From NCBI RefSeq assembly GCF_011927695.1, contig NZ_JAATJE010000001.1:186001-250000 (forward strand): a DNA stretch of 64,000 bases, read 5' to 3'. The notes under the pieces are model-generated. The model was not told the DNA's origin and ran no database searches. It saw nothing but the letters and a program-made list of their open reading frames with translations. The position numbers and the translations under genes were made by a program. Position 1 is the stretch's first letter. Every line of letters begins with the position of its first letter. Shown piece after piece: positions 36,136 through 45,214 of this stretch. Source of the DNA: Sphingomonas jejuensis (GTDB lineage: Bacteria > Pseudomonadota > Alphaproteobacteria > Sphingomonadales > Sphingomonadaceae).

Positions 36136-36204
36136 CCGGCGCTAATCCCTTTGGCATCCGGGCGGGTCACCCTCCCGTCGGATAGGCCGTTGGCATCGGG
36201 GGAA

Positions 36205-36222
36205 TGTCCCCCGGCGGGGACA
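36205..36222. promoter_or_regulatory. Inverted repeat TGTCCCC-N4-GGGGACA upstream of RTX protein 2
   Basis: A perfect 7-bp inverted repeat with a four-base spacer, 65 bp before the second RTX gene. A close match to one arm pair (TGTCCCC-N4-GGGGA) occurs at 46328-46343, upstream of the LuxR-type regulator at 46443. It could be a shared operator; this is inferred from shape and position only. Confidence 0.4.
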
Positions 36223-36286
36223 CGAGGCCACCCGTTCGTCTGCAATCCTCACCCGCAGGTTCATAGGCCGGTGAGGGGAAACAGGC

Positions 36287-38554
36287 ATGGACGCGTTGAG
36301 GCCGGCGCCTGTCGGCACGTTGAGGGGCAACCTGCTCGTCGGGCGCGCGGATGCGCCGCACCAACCGCTGTTTCCGCTCGGCACGGGCGTGGGCGGGGGA
36401 CGGCGGGAGGGGGACGGGCCGATCGACCCGGTGCTGCCGCCCGTCGTCCCCACGCCCGATGACGGAGGCGACGCCGGGCTGCCGGGAATGAGCGACCCGC
36501 CGGGCCTTCCGGGCGGAACCGGGGGGAGCCCTGGCGGCACGGCCCCGCCCCAGCCGGGCGTGCCGGCACCGAACCAGCCGCCGCCGCCGGTGGCCGGGGG
36601 CTCAGAGCCGGAGCAGCCGCCGACGGAATCGGGCACGCCCGCCGGTGAGCTGCCGCCGCCATCGTCGGGCTCGACGCCCGGCAGCGTGCCGGGCCAGCAG
36701 GATACGGCCGGTATGCCCTCGCCGCCGCCATCGGCGGGTTCGACGCCTGGCAGCGGGTCGGGTCAGCAAGCTTCGGGGGGTATGCCCTCGCCGCCGCCGT
36801 CGGCGGGTTCGACGCCTGGCAGCGGATCGGGTCAGGGGGACACGGGAGCGTCGCCCTCGCCCTCGCCGACTGACGGCGGGCAGCCGGGTGCAACGCCACC
36901 TTCGGGCAGCACGCCGCCGCAGACAGGGTGGGATCCCAGTCCGGCGCCGACCGCCCCGGGCACCGATCCCGGTCCCTCGCCGGCGCCGGGCGGCGAACCG
37001 CCGGCCGGCGGGAGCGGTGGGGGTGCAGCGCCCGGCGGCTCCGGACCTGTGGACAGCGGTGGCGGATCGGGCGGAGCCGGGAGCGGCCCGGATCCGGTTC
37101 CGCCGCCGGCGCCACCACCGCCGCCTCCACCGCCTCCAACGCCTCCACCGCCGCCGCCGCCGCCGCCCGAGCCGATCACCCGGCCGCGGCCGCCGGGGCC
37201 TCAACCCGACGCCGAGGATCCGGTGTTCCAGCTTCCGGTCATCAACACGGCGGCCGTGCTGGGCGCCGAGCTCGACGACTGGATCCTGCTGGCCGCGCCG
37301 GGGATGCCGGGATCCGCGTTCGGCAACGACGGCGACGACCTGCTGATCGGAAGCGCCATCGCGAACCTGCTGGCCGGGGGAGAGGGGGAGGACCGGCTGA
37401 TCGGCGCCGGCGGCGGCGACCTGCTGCTGGGGGGCGCAGGCGCGGACCTGCTGATCGGCGACGGGGTCGCGCCGGACGGGGGAGAGATCCGGCCGATCGC
37501 GGCGGATGGCGACGGCGGCGATTATCTCGACGGGGGCGCGGGCGACGACCTCCTGTTCGGCGGGGGCGGGGACGACGCACTGGTGGGCGGCGCAGGAGAC
37601 GATCGGCTTCGCGGCGGATCGGGCGCCGATCTGCTGGCCGGCGGCGCCGGGCGGGACGAGATGCACGGCGAGGATGGCGACGACCGGCTGTGGGGCGGCG
37701 ACGATGACGACACCATGCTGGGCGGGCTGGGCGACGACTGGCTGATCGGGGGCGGCGGCGCCGACCGGATGGAGGGCGAGGCGGGCGACGATCGGCTTCT
37801 TGGCGAAAGCGGGGACGACGAGCTGACCGGCGGCGACGGCGTGGACCGGGTGTGGGGCGGGATCGGCGACGACCGGGTGGACGGCGGCGCCGGGCACGAC
37901 TTCCTCTACGGCGACGATGGCCGCGACCGGCTGTTCGGCGGGGATGGCGACGACCGGATCGACGGCGGCCGGGACGATGACTGGATCGAGGGCAATGCGG
38001 GAGACGATCTGGTATGGGGCGACACGGGCGACGACCAGATCTTCGGCGGTGACGGCAACGACATGCTGCACGGCCAGGCCGACGACGACCTGATCGAGGG
38101 CGGCGACGGCAACGACTGGCTGACCGGCGACGATGGCGACGATCGGTTGTGGGGAGACGCGGGCGACGACCGGCTGACGGGAAATGCCGGCCACGACCGG
38201 CTGTTCGGCGGTGCGGGCGACGATCGGCTGGACGGGGGAGCGGGCTCCGACCTGCTGCGCGGCGGGACGGGGGCGGACCTGTTCCTGTTCGGCGCGGAGG
38301 ACGGCGACGACATCCTTGCCGACTTCGACCTGGCCGAGGGCGACAGGATCGAGCTGCTGCTGGAGGGCGACCTCTCGCCGGACGACATCCTGATCCTGTA
38401 TGATGCAGGCGGGCTCCACCTGCAGTTCGGCGGCACGACGATCAGCCTGCCCGACTGGGCGGCGGGCCTGCCGCTTGGAGGCAGCCTGACCGTCGAGGCC
38501 CTGAACGCGCTCAGCCAGGAGATCGCCGGCTATGACATGGTCGTTCTTCGCTAG
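36287..38554 (+). CDS. RTX repeat protein 2 with proline/glycine-rich stalk
   Basis: A 755-residue protein with no Sec signal; the ATG at 36287 follows GTGAGGGGAAACAGG. Residues about 45-310 are proline/glycine/serine-rich, with a tandem repeat of about 23 residues (PSPPPSAGSTPGSGSGQ core) and runs of PPP. Residues about 345-665 are RTX nonapeptides, some 33 by my count. The C-terminus (LADFDLAEGDRIEL onward) ends GYDMVVLR, similar to the end of RTX protein 1, which points to the same secretion machinery. The stalk suggests a surface-anchored or extended protein. Its 3' end overlaps the M23 peptidase gene by 23 bp. Confidence 0.85.
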   Translation: MDALRPAPVGTLRGNLLVGRADAPHQPLFPLGTGVGGGRREGDGPIDPVLPPVVPTPDDGGDAGLPGMSDPPGLPGGTGGSPGGTAPPQPGVPAPNQPPPPVAGGSEPEQPPTESGTPAGELPPPSSGSTPGSVPGQQDTAGMPSPPPSAGSTPGSGSGQQASGGMPSPPPSAGSTPGSGSGQGDTGASPSPSPTDGGQPGATPPSGSTPPQTGWDPSPAPTAPGTDPGPSPAPGGEPPAGGSGGGAAPGGSGPVDSGGGSGGAGSGPDPVPPPAPPPPPPPPPTPPPPPPPPPEPITRPRPPGPQPDAEDPVFQLPVINTAAVLGAELDDWILLAAPGMPGSAFGNDGDDLLIGSAIANLLAGGEGEDRLIGAGGGDLLLGGAGADLLIGDGVAPDGGEIRPIAADGDGGDYLDGGAGDDLLFGGGGDDALVGGAGDDRLRGGSGADLLAGGAGRDEMHGEDGDDRLWGGDDDDTMLGGLGDDWLIGGGGADRMEGEAGDDRLLGESGDDELTGGDGVDRVWGGIGDDRVDGGAGHDFLYGDDGRDRLFGGDGDDRIDGGRDDDWIEGNAGDDLVWGDTGDDQIFGGDGNDMLHGQADDDLIEGGDGNDWLTGDDGDDRLWGDAGDDRLTGNAGHDRLFGGAGDDRLDGGAGSDLLRGGTGADLFLFGAEDGDDILADFDLAEGDRIELLLEGDLSPDDILILYDAGGLHLQFGGTTISLPDWAAGLPLGGSLTVEALNALSQEIAGYDMVVLR
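36644..36847 (+). repeat. Tandem repeat of about 69 bp within RTX protein 2
   Basis: Two clear units start at 36710 and 36779, 69 bp apart and nearly identical in DNA; a more diverged first unit precedes them from 36644. Each encodes a proline/serine/glycine-rich segment of the stalk. Units of this kind can change in number by recombination. Confidence 0.75.
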
Positions 38555-39524
38555 CCTGACGCTGCAGGCCGCCGCGCCGCCGCCCACGCTAGACCTGCCC
38601 GTCGCCTGCCGGCTGCCGGAGCGATGCGTCATCCAGAAGCTGGTGGATCATGCGCCCGGGCCGGAGCGGCAGGACGCGCGGTGCGGCATGCTGACCACCG
38701 ACGGGCACAAGGGCACGGACATCCGCCTGAGGCGCTATTCCGACATGGCCGGCCCGCCCGTGCCGGTGCTGGCGGCGGCCGCCGGACGGGTGGCGCGGGT
38801 GCGGGACGGCGTGGCGGATGCCGACGTCCGCCAAACGGGGCCGGAGGCGGTCGGCGAGAGGCAGGCCGGCAACGCCGTCGTGATCGAACATCCGGGCGGC
38901 TGGGAAACGCAGTACAGCCATCTGCGGCAGGGAAGCGTCTTGGTGCGGCCCGGGCAGGTGGTGGAGGCGGGGGCGCCGGTCGGCGCGGTCGGCATGTCGG
39001 GGCTGGCGGAGTTCCCCCACCTGCATTTCGAGCTTCGCCGCGCGGGCGGGCAGGCGATCGACCCGTTCACGGGAACGGCGGCGGATGAGCGCGTCGCGTG
39101 CGGGGCGCCTGGCCGGCCGTTGTGGCGAGACGCTGCCGGCAGCCGCCAATGGGTGCGGCCGAACGAGATCGTCGCGGTGGGCTTTGCCGATCGCGCGGAC
39201 GCCGTGGAGGCGGCGCGCCGTGCGACCCTACCGCTGCCGCTGGCGCCCGATCCGGCCGCCCTGGTCGGGTGGGCGGATGTCGCGGGGCTGATCGACGGGA
39301 CGGTCGAGCGGCTGGAGCTGATCGGGCCCGAGGGGCGGCCGGTGGTGACGCGCGAACGGCGGCTGGAGCGCGGATCGCTCAGCTGGTTCAGCTTTGCCGG
39401 GCGGCCGCGCCCGGCAGGCGGGTGGCCGGCGGGAGAGTACCGGCTGCGGTACCTGCTGAACCTGAACGGCGATACCCGAACGGCTGAGGCGGCCGTCAGG
39501 ATCGGCGGCCCGACTACTCCCTAA
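38532..39524 (+). CDS. M23-family (LytM-type) zinc metallopeptidase
   Basis: A 330-residue protein beginning MTWSFFASLTLQAAAPPP, a short hydrophobic leader that may be a weak signal peptide or membrane anchor. The M23 core has its zinc site in GHKGTDI (His59, Asp63) and HLHFEL (His163, His165), with the catalytic-type His130 in YSHL. Such enzymes cut peptidoglycan cross-bridges or act as cell-separation and remodelling factors. A distinct C-terminal domain of 150 residues follows (WVRPNEIVAVGF onward). It overlaps RTX gene 2 by 23 bp, so translation is coupled, which implies a joint job in making or passing the cell wall. Confidence 0.85.
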   Translation: MTWSFFASLTLQAAAPPPTLDLPVACRLPERCVIQKLVDHAPGPERQDARCGMLTTDGHKGTDIRLRRYSDMAGPPVPVLAAAAGRVARVRDGVADADVRQTGPEAVGERQAGNAVVIEHPGGWETQYSHLRQGSVLVRPGQVVEAGAPVGAVGMSGLAEFPHLHFELRRAGGQAIDPFTGTAADERVACGAPGRPLWRDAAGSRQWVRPNEIVAVGFADRADAVEAARRATLPLPLAPDPAALVGWADVAGLIDGTVERLELIGPEGRPVVTRERRLERGSLSWFSFAGRPRPAGGWPAGEYRLRYLLNLNGDTRTAEAAVRIGGPTTP

Positions 39525-39532
39525 GGGAGCAT

Positions 39533-39561
39533 TCACCCGGCGGCCCGCCCCGGCCGGGTGA
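39533..39561. promoter_or_regulatory. Inverted repeat TCACCCGGC...GCCGGGTGA ahead of the secretion operon
   Basis: A 9-bp perfect inverted repeat with an 11-base spacer, beginning nine bases past the stop of the M23 gene. There is no T-tract, so it is either a weak terminator for the M23 gene or an operator for the ABC transporter operon starting at 39654. Confidence 0.4.
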
Positions 39562-39653
39562 TATACCTCTTGGTCGGACGGGCGACTCGACCGCCGGGCT
39601 TATGACGGTTCATCCGTCCGGCACGCTGCCGGGCAGGGGGGCGGGAGGCACGG

Positions 39654-41402
39654 ATGCCGGCGATCACCGAGGTGGAAACCACCCCGCGCGCGATCCTGAA
39701 ACGCGCGACCCGGCGCGTGCTCCTCCCCATGTTCGGCGTGTCGGGCGTGATCAACGTCCTCGCGCTCGCGCTGCCGCTCTATACGCTGTCGGTGTTCGAC
39801 CGCGTGCTGACCAGCCGCAGCGAGGACACGCTGTTGTTCCTGTCCCTGGCGGCGGCGGTGGCGATCCTGACATCCGCGCTGCTGGACGGGTACCGCACGA
39901 TCGCGTTCGGGCGCGTGGCCAACTGGATCACCTATTCGCTATCGCCCCAGGTGCTGGAGCGATCGATCGAACGGCGCCTGATCGACAACACGCTGCGCAC
40001 CGAGCTGCTGCGCGAGGTCGGCAACATCCGCAACTTCCTGGCGTCGCCGGTGTCGACTGCGCTGTTCGACCTGCCGTGGCTGCCGCTGTACCTGGCGATC
40101 GCCTTCCTGATCCATCCGCTGTTCGGCTACATCGCGCTTGCCGGGTCGCTGGTGCTGTTCAGCATCGCGTTCCTGTCCGACCGGCTGCTGCAGGCGGACA
40201 TCAAAACATCGGCGACCGCCGGCGCGCAGGCGATGCAGGAAGGCGACTGCATTCTGCGCAATGCCGAGATCGTCGACAGCCTGGGCATGACCGACACCAT
40301 CATCAAGCGGTGGTCGGGCAGGATGTACGAGGAACTGTCCGCGTCCGAACGCATCCAGGCATCCACCGCCACCATGCTGAGCATCACCCGCGGCACGCGC
40401 GCGATGATCCAGGTGGCGCTTTACGCCTTTGCCGCGCTGCTCGTCATCCAGCAGGAAATGACCGGCGGCGCGATCATCGCCGCATCGATCATCGTCAGCC
40501 GGCTGCTGGCGCCGGTCGAAGCGGTGCTGGGGCAGTTCAGGGCGCTGAAGACCGCGCGGGAAAGCCTTGCCCGGCTCGACCGGCTGTTCACCCTGCCGCG
40601 GCGTCCGCAGACGCATGTCGACCTGCCGCGTCCCAAGGGGCAGCTGAGCGTCGACCGGTTGACGCTGAGGCTGCCCGGCCATGCCGTGCCGATCCTGCGC
40701 AACGTCAGCTTCGAGATCGGCGCAGGCCAGCAGCTTGCCATCGTGGGGCCGGCAGGATCGGGCAAGACGACGCTGGCGCGCATGCTGATCGGCATCGCGC
40801 GGCCCGACATGGGATCGGTGCGCCTGGACGGGGCCGACGTGTCCAGCTGGTCGCGCGAGGCGTTCGGCCGGCACATCGGCTATCTGCCGCAGGACGTGGA
40901 GCTGTTTTCCGGCACGGTGGCGGACAACATCCGGCGCTTCAGCGGCGGGTCCGACCAAAGCGTGATCAACGCCGCCCGTTTCGCCGGGTGCCACAAGCTG
41001 ATCCTTTCACTGCCGAACGGGTACGAAACCGAGATCGGCGAGGGCGGCGTGATGCTGTCCGGCGGGCAGCGCCAGCAGATCGGGCTGGCCCGCGCCGTTT
41101 ACGGATCGCCGCGCTTCATCGTGCTCGACGAGCCGAACTCGAACCTGGACCTGAGGGGTGACGAGGCGCTTTCGCACGCGCTGCGGCAGCTGGCCGTCAA
41201 CAAGGTGACGGTGGTGATCATCACCCATCGTCCGTCCATCCTGTCCAACGTCGACATGATGCTGGTGCTGGACCAGGGCGCCGTGCGCACGTTCGGCCCG
41301 ACCAAGGACATCCTGCGAAAGGCGCCCGCGACCAAGCCCACGCTGCCGGAAGGCGGTTCCGCCGAAGCGCCTGCGGCCGGATCGACGGAGACGGTGCAAT
41401 GA
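39654..41402 (+). CDS. Type I secretion ABC transporter, PrtD-like
   Basis: A 582-residue half-transporter with six membrane helices in the first 300 residues and a C-terminal ATPase. Walker A is GPAGSGKTT near residue 366, the signature LSGGQRQQ near 468, Walker B FIVLDEPNS near 487, and the H-loop ITHRPS. It lacks the C39 peptidase found in bacteriocin exporters, so it fits the PrtD/RTX branch. It would export substrates through the inner membrane using ATP. Its stop overlaps the next start (ATGA), making one operon of the ABC, adaptor, regulator and channel. Confidence 0.93.
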   Translation: MPAITEVETTPRAILKRATRRVLLPMFGVSGVINVLALALPLYTLSVFDRVLTSRSEDTLLFLSLAAAVAILTSALLDGYRTIAFGRVANWITYSLSPQVLERSIERRLIDNTLRTELLREVGNIRNFLASPVSTALFDLPWLPLYLAIAFLIHPLFGYIALAGSLVLFSIAFLSDRLLQADIKTSATAGAQAMQEGDCILRNAEIVDSLGMTDTIIKRWSGRMYEELSASERIQASTATMLSITRGTRAMIQVALYAFAALLVIQQEMTGGAIIAASIIVSRLLAPVEAVLGQFRALKTARESLARLDRLFTLPRRPQTHVDLPRPKGQLSVDRLTLRLPGHAVPILRNVSFEIGAGQQLAIVGPAGSGKTTLARMLIGIARPDMGSVRLDGADVSSWSREAFGRHIGYLPQDVELFSGTVADNIRRFSGGSDQSVINAARFAGCHKLILSLPNGYETEIGEGGVMLSGGQRQQIGLARAVYGSPRFIVLDEPNSNLDLRGDEALSHALRQLAVNKVTVVIITHRPSILSNVDMMLVLDQGAVRTFGPTKDILRKAPATKPTLPEGGSAEAPAAGSTETVQ

Positions 41403-42736
41403 ACGACCTGGGCTTTGCACTGCGCGTCGACGAGCAGGCCGACTTCCACGAGCAGAACCTTGACAGGCTCAATCGCCTGTGGCGGCGCGCCGCGCTCGTC
41501 ATTGGCCTGTGCGCCGGACTGTTCCTGCTGTGGGGGCTGTTCGCGCCGCTGACCAAGGCGGCGATCGCGCCCGGCATCGTCGAGGTCGAAGGTCGCAGGC
41601 GCGTGGTCCAGAACCTGGAAGGCGGGATTATCGCCGAGATCCTGGTGCGCGACGGGCAACGGGTGGAGCGTGGCCAGCCGCTGATCCGGCTGGACAGCGT
41701 GCAGTCCGGCGCGGCCGCACAGACCGTGCGTGACGAGCTGCTGGCGCTGCTGGCCGAGCGGCAGCGCCTGATCGACGAGCGGGATGGCGGCGCGCTCACC
41801 AACCTGCCGTTCGAGCTGGAGGCCGCGCGTGGCGACCCCCGCACGCTGGAGATGCTTCGGGGCCAGGCCGACCTGCTGCGCAGCCGGCGCGAGTCCCTGA
41901 ACGCACAGCGCGCCGTGCTGAACGAAACGGCGGCGCAGGCGCGGTACGAGATCAGCGGCCTGACCGCGCAGCTTGCCGCCGCGCAGGCGCAGGCAAGCTC
42001 GCTGCGCGCCGAGATCCGCACCGCCGAGACGCTGGTCGCCGAGCAGCTGGAGCGGCGATCGCGGCTGGATGACCTGCGCCGGCAGCTGCTGGCGGCGGAA
42101 GGGCAGGTCGGCCAGATCCAGGGTCGGATCGGGACGGCGCGGCGCCAGATCGCGCAGGCGGGCGCGCAGAGCGCCACGCTGTCGGCGGATCGGCGCGACC
42201 AGAACGAAGCGCGCATGCGCGAGATCGACATCCGGCTGAACGAGCTGCGCGAACAGGGGCGGGCGGCCGACGACATCCAGCAGCGCCGGACGATCGCGGC
42301 GCCGTCGGACGGGCGGGTGGTGGAGCTGCGCTTCTCCACGATCGGCGGCGTCGTGCGGCCGGGCGACCCGATCCTGGACATCGTTCCGGACCGGCAGGAG
42401 ATGATCGTGGCGGCGCGGGTGCGCCCGATTGACATCGAGAACGTGCATGCCGGGCTGGCGGCCGAGATCAGGCTGGTGCCGTTCACCGGTCGCGACGCGC
42501 CGTTGCTGAACGGCGTCGTCGAGAATGTGTCGGCCGATTCGATCACCACCCGCGACGGCAGCGAAACCTATTACCTGGCGCGGGTGCGGATCGCGGATGC
42601 CGACCTGGCCACCGTGCAGGGGCAGGTGGTGTCGGGCATGCCGGCCGAGGTCTTCGTGCTCCTGAAGAAGCGATCGTTGCTGCAGGCGCTGTTCGCGCCG
42701 CTGACCGACAGCTTCCGCCGGGCGCTGCGGGAATGA
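41399..42736 (+). CDS. HlyD/PrtE-type periplasmic adaptor of type I secretion
   Basis: A 445-residue membrane-fusion protein. One membrane helix lies at residues 30-50 (LVIGLCAGLFLLWGLFAP), followed by the lipoyl-like start VEGRRRVVQNLEGGIIAEILVRDG, a long coiled coil from about 110 to 290 (glutamine/arginine-rich with repeating LRR-like heptads), and a beta-barrel C-terminus with RPGDPILDIVP. It bridges the ABC transporter and an outer-membrane channel. ATGA overlaps link it to both neighbours. Confidence 0.92.
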   Translation: MNDLGFALRVDEQADFHEQNLDRLNRLWRRAALVIGLCAGLFLLWGLFAPLTKAAIAPGIVEVEGRRRVVQNLEGGIIAEILVRDGQRVERGQPLIRLDSVQSGAAAQTVRDELLALLAERQRLIDERDGGALTNLPFELEAARGDPRTLEMLRGQADLLRSRRESLNAQRAVLNETAAQARYEISGLTAQLAAAQAQASSLRAEIRTAETLVAEQLERRSRLDDLRRQLLAAEGQVGQIQGRIGTARRQIAQAGAQSATLSADRRDQNEARMREIDIRLNELREQGRAADDIQQRRTIAAPSDGRVVELRFSTIGGVVRPGDPILDIVPDRQEMIVAARVRPIDIENVHAGLAAEIRLVPFTGRDAPLLNGVVENVSADSITTRDGSETYYLARVRIADADLATVQGQVVSGMPAEVFVLLKKRSLLQALFAPLTDSFRRALRE

Positions 42737-43857
42737 ACGTGGCATCGAGCCTGTCGGTCAGCATGTCGGGAGGCGAGGCGGCAAGCCTGCCGGCCCGCCC
42801 TGCCGAAGCGCCCTTCCTGGACGAAAGCTGGCGCTGGGCGGTGCAGCATGTCGGCGCGGTGGCCGCGATCGGCCTGCTCGCGCGCGGCAAGGAGGAAGCG
42901 ACCGGCGCGATCTTCACCTCTCTGCGTGACGGGTCGAAGCCGGGCGAGATCCGCGCGCCCGAGCTGCGCAGCTGGCTGGAGGACCAGGCGCTGCAGGGGA
43001 CGGGTGGGCCGGGCCGCTGGATCGTGATCGACGGGGCGGGATTCGATGCGCTGGTGAAGCCCGCGATACCCGATGCGGCGGGTGCGCTCGCCACGCTGGT
43101 GCCCCTGGGGGCGGATGCGGCCTTCTGGATCCTGTTCGGCTTCGGCCACGCGATCGACATGGTGGACCAGAGCCGCGCCGACGCCAGCGCGCGCATCCTG
43201 GCGATCTGTGCCGGTGCCTTTGTGGCCGACCGTCAGCGATCGCGCCAGACGGTGCGGCTGCAGACGCTGCTCGACGAGCTCGCATCGGCCTTCATCATGC
43301 TGGATGCCGACGCCCGCATCCTGTGGACCAACGAGGCGGCCGAGCAGATCATCGCCGAACGCACGCTGTTGATGCGTGGGTGCGACGGGCGACTGGCCGC
43401 GGCGAGCGGAGGCCGCACCGCCGAGATCAGGCTCGCGATCAGCCAGGCGGCCGCGGCCTTCCACCGCGGCGGGTGCGCGGACCGGCTGATCACGCTGCCG
43501 CAGGGGGACGGCAGCAGGCTGGCAGTGCTGCGTGCGATTGCCCCGGCCGCGAACCAGGATCCGCTGCTGCTGCTGACGCTGCCGCGCCACGACATGCTGG
43601 GCTTTGCCGACGGCCTTCATCAGGCGTTCGGCATCCTGCGGTCCGAAGCACGCTTCATCGGCGCGATCCTGCGGCACGGATCGGTGCAGGTCGCGGGCGA
43701 CCAGCTCGGCCTCTCCGAGCAGACGGCGCGGACCTACCTGAAGCGGATCTACGCAAAGCTGGGCATCCACAGCCAGTTCGAGCTTGCGCGCCTTGTTGCA
43801 TCGCTGACGCCGCCGTTCCGGCGCAATGCCGCCGGGTTGCCGCTGATGGCGGGCTGA
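42733..43857 (+). CDS. LuxR-type regulator with PAS-like sensor, in the secretion operon
   Basis: A 374-residue protein. The middle (about 175-220) has a PAS-like look: [32 protein letters not shown]. The C-terminal 65 residues form a LuxR/GerE-like helix-turn-helix ending with VQVAGDQLGLSEQTARTYLKRIYAKLGI, whose SEQTARTYLKRIY recognition helix fits the family. There is no receiver domain. Sitting between adaptor and channel genes, it probably controls this secretion system in response to a small molecule or redox signal; the ligand is unknown. Confidence 0.82.
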   Translation: MNVASSLSVSMSGGEAASLPARPAEAPFLDESWRWAVQHVGAVAAIGLLARGKEEATGAIFTSLRDGSKPGEIRAPELRSWLEDQALQGTGGPGRWIVIDGAGFDALVKPAIPDAAGALATLVPLGADAAFWILFGFGHAIDMVDQSRADASARILAICAGAFVADRQRSRQTVRLQTLLDELASAFIMLDADARILWTNEAAEQIIAERTLLMRGCDGRLAAASGGRTAEIRLAISQAAAAFHRGGCADRLITLPQGDGSRLAVLRAIAPAANQDPLLLLTLPRHDMLGFADGLHQAFGILRSEARFIGAILRHGSVQVAGDQLGLSEQTARTYLKRIYAKLGIHSQFELARLVASLTPPFRRNAAGLPLMAG

Positions 43858-43879
43858 CGACACCAGAGGGGGGGGGGCG

Positions 43880-45205
43880 ATGGGGATTTCGTTGAGCATC
43901 CTGCTGCTGATGCAGGCAGCGGGCGAACCGGTGGCCACCACCGACCTGCCAAGCGCACTTGCCGCCGTTTACCGCGACAACCCCGGTATCGCCGCCGACC
44001 GCGAGGGGCTGAAGGTGCTGGACGAGGATGTTGCCACTGCGCGCGCGGCAGGTCGCCCATCGTTGCTGGTGGAAGGATCGCTGGCGCGCAGCGAGCTGGA
44101 CGTGGTGGGCACGGGTGGGATCGTGGGCATCCGCCTGGCGCAGCCGGTCTATCGCGGCGGCCGGGTAACGGCCAACGTCCGCGCCGCGGAAACCAATGTG
44201 CTGGCCGGCCGGCAGTCGCTGCGCGAATCCGAGATCGACCTGATGCTGGACATGATCCGCGCCTATTCCGCGGTGCTGCGCGACCGCGAGAACCTGATGC
44301 TCTACGACCAGACGGTTGCCGCGCTGCGCGGGCTCGTCGGCGGAGAGGAAACGCGGCTGAGCCTGGGCGAGCGCACGGTGACCGATGTCGCGCAGACGCG
44401 CGCACGACTGGCCGGTGAACTGGCGCTGCGCGAGGCGGCGAGCCAGCGGTTGGCGCAATCCCAGCAGAGCTTCGTCCAGCTGGTCGGCAGCCAGCCGGGC
44501 ACGCTCGCGCCGCTGCCGCCGCTGCCGGCGCTGCCGCCGACCGAACCGGACGCGCTGGCGCAGGCGCTGGACGCGAACCCGGCGGTCGAGCGCGCCAGGC
44601 TGGCGGCGCAGGTGGCGCGCTTCCAGACCCGCGCGGCGGTGGGCAACCTGCTGCCGACGATCGACGCGTCCGCCAGCGTGCAACGCCGCGACGAGATCGT
44701 GCAGATCCTGAACCGAGACGTCCGCCAGTCGCTGGGCACCGGCACGATCACCGTGACCATCCCGATCTACCAGGGTGGCGGCGAATATGCGGCGATCCGG
44801 CGGGCGCGGCACGTCACCAACGTGCGCGAGCTGGAGATCGTCGAGGCCGAGCGCACCGTCGGCTACCAGGTCGCAGTGGCGTGGAACGCGCTGCGCGCCG
44901 CCCGTGCCGCGACCGTGCAGCTGGAGCAGGTCGTCACCGAGAACGAAACGGCCCTTCGCGGCACCCGGCGCGAAACGGAGCTGGGATCACGAACGGTGCT
45001 GGACCTGCTGAACGCGGAGGCGGAGCTGCGCAACGCGCAGATCGCGCTGTCGAACAGCCGGCACGAGACCTATGTGGCGGGCGCGAGCCTGCTGGCCGCG
45101 ACGGGAGCCCTGTCGCCCGAAAGCTTCGGCGCGACGATCAACCGTTACGCGCCCGAGGCGCATTTCGAGCAGGTCGCCGACCGGTGGATCGGCACGCGGC
45201 CCTGA
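43880..45205 (+). CDS. TolC-family outer-membrane channel of type I secretion
   Basis: A 441-residue paralogue of the TolC at 23696. The first residues form a hydrophobic leader. Two OEP repeats are visible, the first with LPSALAAVYRDNPGIAADREG and the second with EAERTVGYQVAVAWNALRAARAATVQLE and ELGSRTVLDLLNAEAELRNAQ. It should be the dedicated outer-membrane exit for the RTX proteins. A run of ten G bases lies just upstream of the ATG at 43868-43877 and probably contains the ribosome-binding site. Confidence 0.88.
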   Translation: MGISLSILLLMQAAGEPVATTDLPSALAAVYRDNPGIAADREGLKVLDEDVATARAAGRPSLLVEGSLARSELDVVGTGGIVGIRLAQPVYRGGRVTANVRAAETNVLAGRQSLRESEIDLMLDMIRAYSAVLRDRENLMLYDQTVAALRGLVGGEETRLSLGERTVTDVAQTRARLAGELALREAASQRLAQSQQSFVQLVGSQPGTLAPLPPLPALPPTEPDALAQALDANPAVERARLAAQVARFQTRAAVGNLLPTIDASASVQRRDEIVQILNRDVRQSLGTGTITVTIPIYQGGGEYAAIRRARHVTNVRELEIVEAERTVGYQVAVAWNALRAARAATVQLEQVVTENETALRGTRRETELGSRTVLDLLNAEAELRNAQIALSNSRHETYVAGASLLAATGALSPESFGATINRYAPEAHFEQVADRWIGTRP

Positions 45206-45214
45206 CGGGCGGCG

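Noticed and set aside
36602-38632. 676-codon open frame antisense to RTX gene 2
   Set aside because: Same reason: a shadow of the glycine/aspartate repeats.
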